This document shows, in pieces, positions 7,246-12,141 of a DNA stretch of 12,141 nucleotides. The first letter of the stretch is position 1. Each line of letters opens with the position of its first letter. The notes under the pieces were generated by a model. The model saw only the letters and a list, made by a program, of their open reading frames with translations, was not told the DNA's origin and did not search any database. Source of the stretch: Rhodoferax sp. (GTDB lineage Bacteria; Pseudomonadota; Gammaproteobacteria; Burkholderiales; Burkholderiaceae); NCBI GenBank assembly GCA_020048295.1, contig JAIFMT010000089.1:1-12141 (forward strand), written 5' to 3'. The translations under genes and the position numbers were made by a program.

Positions 7246-8010
7246 TTAAAGATTTTCGCGTTCAGCCGTGGCGGGTTGCAGCAAGGCACACACGGCGTCG
7301 CGGGTGTCGCCAGCCCAGCTTCGCCGGTCGCGCCCCTGGCAAAACTGTGGCGTGCCAAAGCGCAGTGTGGCGCGCAGTGGCGGCGCGCTGAGCGTGCGCC
7401 AGATCGAGCCAAACAGCGTGTCGTCGTCGATGTAGCACGGTGCCAGGCTGGGGCGGCCGCTGCGCACATCAACAAACTGTAGCGCCACCGGTTGCACCGG
7501 CGCATTGGCTGAAATCGCCGCCTGAAACAAGTTGGCGTGAAACGGCAGCAGTTGCAAGCCGTTGCTGGTGGTGCCCTCAGGAAATACGGCCAGTACTTCA
7601 CCCGCGCGCAGTTGCTCGGCCATCTGGTGCACCACATGCAGCGCCGCGCGCGATGATTCGCGCGTGATGAACAACGTGTCTGCCGAACGCGCCAGCCGCC
7701 CGATCAGCGGCCAATGCTGGATTTCAGACTTGGCGACAAACCGGCAGTGCCCGCAAGCCAGCATCATGACGATGTCAAGCCAGGAGATGTGATTGGCCAT
7801 CAGCAGCACCGGACCGCTTTGCGGTGGTTTCCCAACAACTTCAACCTTGATAGCTAGGTGCGCAAGCAGATCAAGGGCCCAGGCCTGAATTCGTTCAGAC
7901 CTTTGCAGCGATGAAAGATGCGGAAAGCGCCAGCGAACGACCATCAGGCCATAGCTTAGATGAAGGGCCAGCCGGGTCAGCCGGACGATCGCGGTCAAGG
8001 TGTGGGTCAT
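7246..8010 (-). CDS. PlsC-like 1-acyl-glycerol-3-phosphate/lysophospholipid acyltransferase
   Basis: This is a 254-residue membrane-associated acyltransferase of the PlsC family, expected to transfer an acyl chain to a lysophospholipid such as lysophosphatidate. An amphipathic/hydrophobic N-terminus (about 5-27) anchors it. The catalytic motif NHISWLD (73-79) gives the HX4D pair His74 and Asp79. The glycerol-phosphate-binding motif is FPEGTTS (143-149), and further family landmarks are FVAKSEIQHWPLIG (91-104) and PVQPVALQF. It therefore appears complete. Substrate preference, including the possibility of an ornithine-lipid (OlsA-like) role, is not determinable here. The GGDEF gene starts 52 bp downstream and may be co-transcribed; 187 bp separate it from the regulator upstream. 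Codons for residues 42-54 overlap a copy of the window's repeat motif. Confidence 0.9.
   Translation of the reverse strand: MTHTLTAIVRLTRLALHLSYGLMVVRWRFPHLSSLQRSERIQAWALDLLAHLAIKVEVVGKPPQSGPVLLMANHISWLDIVMMLACGHCRFVAKSEIQHWPLIGRLARSADTLFITRESSRAALHVVHQMAEQLRAGEVLAVFPEGTTSNGLQLLPFHANLFQAAISANAPVQPVALQFVDVRSGRPSLAPCYIDDDTLFGSIWRTLSAPPLRATLRFGTPQFCQGRDRRSWAGDTRDAVCALLQPATAERENL
7847..7885 (+). repeat. Repeat-like motif inside the PlsC gene, copy 2
   Basis: On the plus strand GATAGCT (7849-7855), four bases, GCGCA (7860-7864), ten bases, GGGC (7875-7878) and AGGC follow in the same order and at the same distances as in copy 1. I count 27 of 44 identical bases without gaps when aligned to copy 1. 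It lies antisense inside the acyltransferase reading frame and covers the helix just before the NHxxxxD motif. That protein region is normally present in the family, so the match could partly be chance. Confidence 0.45.
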
Positions 8011-8120
8011 GGGGCATCCGGGTTCTGAACGCTTGACAGGAAAGTCGAAAAGTGAATCGGGTCAGGAGACTGCGGCAGAAAATTCAGGGCGTGGCCATGG
8101 GAAACACCGTTGCGGCCTGG

Positions 8121-8161
8121 CATGGCTTGGCTGGCTAGCGCTGAAGTGTAGCCAAGCCGTG
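8121..8161. repeat. 12-bp inverted repeat between the regulator and PlsC genes
   Basis: The arms at 8121-8132 (CATGGCTTGGCT) and 8150-8161 (AGCCAAGCCGTG) pair over 12 bases with a single G-U pair, enclosing a 17-nt loop. It sits 37 bp beyond the regulator's stop codon, a natural place for a transcription-ending or mRNA-stabilising hairpin. No T-run follows on either strand, so it is not a standard intrinsic terminator. The loop contains GGCTAGCGCT, which resembles the core of the window's repeat family and may be a decayed relative. Confidence 0.5.
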
Positions 8162-8197
8162 TGCGCTGTCGGGCGGCCCTGTGCAGCGTGGCCGGGC

Positions 8198-8929
8198 TCA
8201 GCGCCGCAGCAGGCTGAAGGCCTCAAACTCCCAGGCGCGCATGGCCAGCAGCAGGGTGTAGCCCTCGCGGTCTTTGTCATCAAACTTCTGGTCGGCCAGG
8301 TGCTGTTGGGCAAAGTCTTGCGCCACGCGCTGCATGCGTTCCATGAACACCGGGGCCAGGCTGCGGCTGACCGAGCCATGCACCAGCAGCAGCCCTTCGC
8401 CCGCGCCGTTGAAGCCGCCCGAGAAATAGTCCAGCAACGCGTTGTCGCGAAAGTAATTCATCACCGGCCCGTGCGGCCGCCAGCGAAACGCCTTGGCCAG
8501 CTTCAGGCGATAGCGGTTCAGCGGGCGCAGCTCGATGATGCCGATGCGGTCGAGCTGCGCCAGGTAGCCAATACCCTCGGCTTCAGTCAGCCGGTAGCTG
8601 GCGGTGATCTGCTCCAGCGTCCACTGGCTCAGCACGCAAATGGCCACCAGCAGCAGCTTCTTGTCGGCCACCACGGCACTTTCCTGCTCCTGCGTCAGCT
8701 GTGCCAGCAGCGGCTGCGCATCCGCCACGCGCCGCGCCAGGTCGGCAAAGTCGAGTTTGAGGGCGCGGCAAATGGCATCAATGCGCGACAGCGGCATGTC
8801 GCCTTTGGCCAGCATGCGCTTGACGCTGCTTTGCGCCATTCCCAAGGCCTGCGCCAGATCGGCGTAGGTCATGCGGGCGGACTTGAGCTCTTGCTTGAGG
8901 GCGGTGACAAGGTCGGCTGATGTGCTCAT
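8198..8929 (-). CDS. XRE-type helix-turn-helix regulator with unknown C-terminal domain
   Basis: The protein has 243 residues. Residues about 7-66 form a Cro/C1-type DNA-binding domain: TYADLAQALGMAQSSVKRML is the helix-turn-helix and IDAICRALKLDFADLARRV completes the bundle. The remaining 175 residues are soluble and mixed helix/strand. They contain VLSQWTLEQITASYRLTEAEGIGYLAQLDRIGIIEL, which could be a second winged-helix-like fold, and an acidic tail. I do not recognise a ligand-binding family. It starts at the ATG at 8929. It is divergent from the transporter-acyltransferase fusion and upstream of the PlsC gene on the same strand, so it may control one or both and itself; this is inferred from position and from the repeats in the shared gap. 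Confidence 0.85.
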   Translation of the reverse strand: MSTSADLVTALKQELKSARMTYADLAQALGMAQSSVKRMLAKGDMPLSRIDAICRALKLDFADLARRVADAQPLLAQLTQEQESAVVADKKLLLVAICVLSQWTLEQITASYRLTEAEGIGYLAQLDRIGIIELRPLNRYRLKLAKAFRWRPHGPVMNYFRDNALLDYFSGGFNGAGEGLLLVHGSVSRSLAPVFMERMQRVAQDFAQQHLADQKFDDKDREGYTLLLAMRAWEFEAFSLLRR

Positions 8930-9179
8930 GGGTATTGAATTTTGCTACTTTGGTTGCAAAAAGTTGAGACTGGACCAGAATTTTGCAGGAATTTTACCGG
9001 CGCAAGCGAATACTCCAGCGCGTGTGCCTGGTGCGCCAAAGCCAACAAGTTCCTGCTGCGATGGCCTTTGCCGGCCAGCGCTCATGCAAAATGGCATCCA
9101 GTCTTGAATGCCGTTGGACCTGTGACCGACGCGCTTGAACCACACAAACGCTCGCAACCATTTTTTGGAGACACCCCCT
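8930..9179. promoter_or_regulatory. Divergent intergenic region with GAATTTTGC direct repeats
   Basis: This 250-bp gap must hold promoters for both the regulator (minus) and the transporter fusion (plus). GAATTTTGC occurs at 8937-8945 and again at 8978-8986, with a one-mismatch copy GAATTTTAC at 8989-8997. Start-to-start distances are 41 and 11 bp, close to four turns and one turn of the helix. TTTTGC (8940-8945) also pairs with GCAAAA (8956-8961) as an inverted repeat with a 10-bp centre. These are candidate operator half-sites for the adjacent regulator. I find no strong -35/-10 pair. The plus-strand start at 9180 has GGAG at 9167-9170 as its ribosome-binding site. No ORF in the gap looks real. 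Confidence 0.4.
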
Positions 9180-11036
9180 ATGTCCGGCCACAGCCACCCC
9201 AACCAGTTCGCGCTGCTCACGCAGCGACGATTTGCGCCGTTTTTCTGGACCCAGTTTTCTGGCGCAGCCAACGACAACCTGTTCAAGTTTGCCTTCACGG
9301 TGATGGTGACCTACCAGCTCAGCGTCGAATGGCTGCCGCCGTCGCTGGCCGGGCTGGTGATTGGGGCGCTGTTTATTCTGCCGTTTTTGCTGTTTTCGGC
9401 CACCAGCGGGCAGCTGGCCGACAAGTACAACAAGACGGCGATGATCCGTTTTGTGAAGAACCTGGAAATCGCCATCATGCTGCTGGCGGCCTACGGTTTC
9501 ATGAGCGCCAGCGTGACGGTGCTGCTGATTTGCACGTTTTTGATGGGGCTGCATTCCACGCTGTTTGGCCCGGTCAAGTTTGCCTATTTGCCGCAGGTCT
9601 TGAGCGAGCGCGAAATCACCGGTGGCAACGGCATGGTCGAAATGGGCACGTTTGTGGCGATCTTGCTCGGGCAGGTGGCCGGCGGGCTGCTGGTGGCCAT
9701 ACCCGAAGTGGGTGGCCGCGACGTGGCGATCGCTTGCGTTGGCCTGGCACTGCTGGGGCGGCTGGTGTCGGCTGCCATTCCGTCGGCCGAGGCGACCGAC
9801 CCGCAACTCAAGATCAACTGGAACCCGGTGTCCGAGACCTGGCGCAACCTGAAACTGGCGCATGAAAGCATTGCCGTGTTTCGCTCGCTGCTGGGCATCA
9901 GCTGGATGTGGTTTTTTGGCGCGGTGTTTCTGAGCCAGTTTCCCAGCATGGCCAAGGAGGTGTTGCACGGCGACGAACAGGTGGCCTCGTTTCTGCTGGT
10001 GCTGTTTTCGGTGGGCATTGGCACCGGATCGCTGCTGTGCGAGGTGCTGAGCAAGCGCCATGTCGAAATTGGCCTGGTGCCGCTCGGTGCCATTGGCATG
10101 AGCCTGTTTTCGATTGATCTGTACTTTGCCCTGGCCGGCCTGTCGCCAGCGGGCAGCATGGGGGTGCTGGCCTTTGTCGGGCAGGCGCAGCACTGGCGCG
10201 TGATGCTTGACTTGATGCTGCTGAGCCTGTTTGCCGGGCTGTACAGCGTGCCCATGTACGCGCTGATCCAGATGCGCAGCTTGCCCACGCACCGCGCCCG
10301 CATCATTGCTGCCAACAACATTCTCAACGCGCTGTTCATGATTGCCAGCGCGGTGATTGCTGGCGCGCTGCTGAAAAGCGGTTTCAGCATCCCGCAGATT
10401 TTTCTCTTCACCGGCATCGCCAACGCGGTGGTGGCGTTCTACATCTTCATGCTGGTGCCTGAATATGTGCTGCGTTTTGTCGCCTGGGTGATGTCGCGCT
10501 TTATTTACCGCTTCAAGGTGCGGGGGGACGACAACATTCCGTCGCAAGGCGCGGCAGTGCTGGTGTGCAACCATGTGAGTTTTGTTGATGCAGTGCTGCT
10601 GATGGCAGCCAGCCCGCGCCCGATCTACTTTCTGATGGACCACAAGATCTTTCAGGTGCCGGTGCTGGGCTGGCTGTTCAGATTGGCCAAGGCGATACCG
10701 ATTGCACCGCGCACGCAGGACGCGCAGACCTACGAGGCCGCTCCCGAAGGTGGGCTGACGCGTGACGGCACGCTGCAGGAGTTCAAGGGCGGCATCATGA
10801 AGATTCTGGAGCGCACCAGCCAGATGGGCTTGAGCGTGCCGGTGGTGCCGATGGCGCTGACCAACCTGTGGGGCTCGTTTTTTAGCCGGGTCGAGCAGGG
10901 CGGTGCCATGGTGCGGCCGTTTCGCCGGGGCGCGTTCAGCCGGGTGGGCTTGAATGTCGGCGCGCCGCTGGCCGGTGCTGAGGTACAGCCGGCGTTGCTG
11001 CGTGAGCGCGTGGCCGGTCTGTTGGCCCAAGGCTGA
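9180..11036 (+). CDS. MFS lysophospholipid transporter (LplT-like) fused to a PlsC acyltransferase, internally shortened
   Basis: The protein has 618 residues. Residues 1-430 form an MFS permease with about 12 helices (NDNLFKFAFTVMVTYQL near the start, SGQLADKYNKTAM as the loop 2-3 motif, LHSTLFGPVKFAYLP as in LplT). Residues about 445-618 form an acyltransferase with NHVSFVDA (His465, Asp470), MDHKIFQVPVLGWLF and FKGGIMKILERT. Known relatives import lysophospholipids across the inner membrane and re-acylate them; the acyl-ACP synthetase part found in Aas fusions is absent. The ATG at 9180 has GGAG nine bases upstream; in-frame codons back to 9135 are not needed. After TYEAA (518-521) the sequence jumps to PEGGLTRDG. 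Relatives have about 17 more residues there, ending in the phenylalanine of FPEG, so motif III is damaged at about 10737-10743, in frame. Transport could survive while acyl transfer is doubtful, unless the gap is an artefact. Confidence 0.88.
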   Translation: MSGHSHPNQFALLTQRRFAPFFWTQFSGAANDNLFKFAFTVMVTYQLSVEWLPPSLAGLVIGALFILPFLLFSATSGQLADKYNKTAMIRFVKNLEIAIMLLAAYGFMSASVTVLLICTFLMGLHSTLFGPVKFAYLPQVLSEREITGGNGMVEMGTFVAILLGQVAGGLLVAIPEVGGRDVAIACVGLALLGRLVSAAIPSAEATDPQLKINWNPVSETWRNLKLAHESIAVFRSLLGISWMWFFGAVFLSQFPSMAKEVLHGDEQVASFLLVLFSVGIGTGSLLCEVLSKRHVEIGLVPLGAIGMSLFSIDLYFALAGLSPAGSMGVLAFVGQAQHWRVMLDLMLLSLFAGLYSVPMYALIQMRSLPTHRARIIAANNILNALFMIASAVIAGALLKSGFSIPQIFLFTGIANAVVAFYIFMLVPEYVLRFVAWVMSRFIYRFKVRGDDNIPSQGAAVLVCNHVSFVDAVLLMAASPRPIYFLMDHKIFQVPVLGWLFRLAKAIPIAPRTQDAQTYEAAPEGGLTRDGTLQEFKGGIMKILERTSQMGLSVPVVPMALTNLWGSFFSRVEQGGAMVRPFRRGAFSRVGLNVGAPLAGAEVQPALLRERVAGLLAQG

Positions 11037-11097
11037 GCGCAGCAGGCTGGATGTTGCGATGCCTTTGTTGCGTTGCGCAGTCATAAAGTATCGTTTT

Positions 11098-11126
11098 TTG
11101 ATACCGCAATATCAAATGAATAAGAC
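11098..11126 (+). promoter_or_regulatory. Possible promoter for the YiaA/B gene
   Basis: The 168-bp gap before the YiaA/B gene changes to AT-rich sequence at about 11085. TTGATA (11098-11103) matches five of six bases of a -35 box and is followed after 17 bases by TAAGAC, a poor -10. The -35 also forms the right arm of a short GTATC/GATAC inverted repeat (11088-11104). The base composition supports a promoter somewhere here; the exact boxes are weak. Confidence 0.25.
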
Positions 11127-11204
11127 TGGTTCAGTATTTTGCCAATTTCTGATGGCTACTGTCCTAAACTTTGTTTCACTTTCAACCACCTCTGGAGACC
11201 AACA

Positions 11205-11693
11205 ATGCAAGCTTCCCCCAAAATTCTGATTCAGCGTGATTCCAAAGCCTGGGTGATGCAGGTCTGGATTTCGTTTGGCCTGGCGATTTTTTTGTGCGCT
11301 GTCGGGCTGGCCTATTTGCCCGGCGCTGACCTGTCGCGCGCGTTCATGGTGATGGGCTATTTTTTCTGCCTGTCAGCCGCATTTGTGCTGGCCAAATATG
11401 TGCGTGACACCGAAAAAGCCCGCACCGAAGGCCGCCCGGACGACAGCCCGATGTTTGGTTTTGTGGTGTGGGGCGGCTTTCTGGCGGCGATGGCGCTCAC
11501 CGCCTGGGGTCTGCTGCGCATGGAACTCAACGATACCTACAAGGCGTTTTTGGGCGTGAGCTGGTTGTACCTGATCACCTGCACCTTCACGCTGGCCAAA
11601 ACGCTGCGGGACCGGCATGAGGCTGACCTGATGGATGCCCGCCTGCAAGCGCGCATGAGCAATGGCAGCACGGCCAGCACCGACGCGGAGTGA
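11205..11693 (+). CDS. YiaA/YiaB-family inner membrane protein
   Basis: This 162-residue membrane protein consists of two YiaAB two-helix units. Unit one spans about 14-68 (SKAWVMQVWISFGLAIFLCAVG ending FVLAKYVRD). Unit two spans about 84-136 (FGFVVWGGFLAAMALTAWGLL ending FTLAKTLRD). The matching ends F.LAK..RD make the internal duplication visible. Four membrane helices are expected, with a charged soluble tail from about 137. The biochemical role of the family is unknown. The ATG at 11205 is supported by GGAG at 11194-11197, seven bases upstream; codons further upstream from 11139 are leader. The next gene starts three bases after the stop, so the two are very likely translated from one mRNA. 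Confidence 0.85.
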   Translation: MQASPKILIQRDSKAWVMQVWISFGLAIFLCAVGLAYLPGADLSRAFMVMGYFFCLSAAFVLAKYVRDTEKARTEGRPDDSPMFGFVVWGGFLAAMALTAWGLLRMELNDTYKAFLGVSWLYLITCTFTLAKTLRDRHEADLMDARLQARMSNGSTASTDAE

Positions 11694-11696
11694 GCC

Positions 11697-12141
11697 ATGA
11701 AACATCCGATTGCATCAATAGTGATAGCTGTCAGCGCAATATTGACGGGGGCTACAGCCTCATTTGATGTAAAAGCGCAAAGCGAGGCCTCAGCCCTCAG
11801 TGCGCTCTCGCTGATGCCGGTTGCATCCGTCGTGGTGGGGGCCAGTGCAGCCGCAGGCGCGGTGGTGGCGCTGCCGGTGATGTTGTCCACCGCCGGCACC
11901 GTGCTGGTCGTCAAGGCGGTCACGGTCACTGCTCGCGGCACGCTGTATTTGCTGGAGCGCGCTTCTGACGGCGCACAGGCCAGCATCGAGGTGCTGGCCA
12001 CGGGAGCGGTGGCGGCCTCGGTGGCGGTCGGCAGTTTGGCCACGGTGAGTGTGATCGGCGCGGGTGTGTTGCTGTCGGCAGCCGGTGAGGTGATTGCCTT
12101 TATCCCCAACGAGCTGGGCCGGGCGCTGCTGTACAACGAGC
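11697..12141 (+). CDS. Exported hypothetical protein (STM0539-like), cut by the window end
   Basis: The reading frame is open from the ATG at 11697 to the last base, giving at least 148 residues with no stop. GGAG at 11687-11690 serves as ribosome-binding site inside the end of the preceding gene. Residues 1-21 (MKHPIASIVIAVSAILTGATA) look like a Sec signal peptide, with a possible cleavage after ATA or after the following DVKAQ. The mature part starts with SEASALSALSLMPVASVVVG and is rich in Ala, Val, Ser and Gly with hydrophobic stretches, resembling from memory the uncharacterised STM0539 family. I cannot assign a function. Part of the signal-peptide coding sequence coincides with the window's repeat motif. 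Confidence 0.75.
   Translation, partial: MKHPIASIVIAVSAILTGATASFDVKAQSEASALSALSLMPVASVVVGASAAAGAVVALPVMLSTAGTVLVVKAVTVTARGTLYLLERASDGAQASIEVLATGAVAASVAVGSLATVSVIGAGVLLSAAGEVIAFIPNELGRALLYNE
11721..11760 (+). repeat. Repeat motif in the signal-peptide codons of the last gene, copy 3
   Basis: GATAGCTG (11723-11730), then AGCGCA (11733-11738), ten unrelated bases, GGGCTA (11749-11754) and CAGCCT match copy 1 in order and spacing. The arms are conserved while the central ten bases share nothing, the pattern expected of a hairpin element with a free loop. GCTGT (11727-11731) and ACAGC (11754-11758) form an inverted repeat. The element lies in sense orientation in codons 9-21, which encode the hydrophobic core of the signal peptide. 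Confidence 0.6.

Noticed and set aside
7194..7637. N-terminal extension of the GGDEF protein to 1074 residues
   Set aside because: The extra 148 residues lie in a wrong frame of the PlsC gene and have no protein-like character. The membrane helix begins just after the ATG at 7193.
8000..8920. A 306-codon open frame on the plus strand opposite the XRE regulator
   Set aside because: It is Gln/His-rich with no domain, while the minus-strand frame has a clear helix-turn-helix.
8994..11084. A 696-codon open frame on the minus strand opposite the MFS-PlsC gene
   Set aside because: It is rich in His, Gln and Arg with no recognisable domain, and mirrors the GC-rich third positions of a clear gene on the plus strand. 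It is an antisense shadow.
33..11174. Shared 12-mer TCCTAAACTTTG upstream of the first gene and of the YiaA/B gene
   Set aside because: A handful of identical 12-mers is expected by chance in 12 kb, and the flanks do not match.

Overview
The window looks like chromosomal DNA of a betaproteobacterium, most likely Burkholderiales/Comamonadaceae (Rhodoferax/Polaromonas-like). This rests on high GC content, strongly GC-biased third codon positions, the protein types, and a short palindromic repeat that I recall from memory as common in that family. No database search was possible. There are no rRNA or tRNA genes, CRISPR arrays, transposases or phage genes. No gene-free stretch exceeds 300 bases; the longest is the 250-bp divergent gap 8930-9179.

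Layout. On the plus strand, 41-1303 encodes an acetyl-CoA hydrolase/4-hydroxybutyrate CoA-transferase family enzyme. It is followed by a TPR-methyltransferase gene (1327-2562) whose conserved C-terminus has been displaced into another frame (to 2620). A block of minus-strand genes then runs, in transcription order, XRE-type regulator (8929-8198), PlsC-like acyltransferase (8010-7246), Cache-PAS-PAS-PAS-GGDEF diguanylate cyclase (7193-4413), AzlC (4284-3565), AzlD (3568-3290) and a hotdog thioesterase (3125-2676). Divergent from the regulator, on the plus strand, are an MFS lysophospholipid-transporter/acyltransferase fusion (9180-11036), a YiaA/B membrane protein (11205-11693) and a small exported protein cut off by the window end (11697-12141).

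How they work together. The common threads are membrane-lipid remodelling (PlsC and the MFS-PlsC fusion on either side of the regulator), acyl-CoA chemistry (CoA-transferase, thioesterase), branched-chain amino acid export (AzlCD) and c-di-GMP signalling. None of this amounts to a clearly new system. The shared regulation of the divergent pair is an inference from arrangement and from direct repeats in the gap.

Most worth a second look: (1) a repeat with fixed internal spacing (GATAGCT-N4-GCGCA-N10-GGGC) occurs three times, once between genes and twice inside coding sequence, including the signal-peptide codons of the last gene. (2) Three genes (methyltransferase, azlD, MFS-PlsC) each appear to lack a conserved segment of roughly 17-25 residues. 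This is either real gene decay or an assembly artefact, and raw reads would decide.
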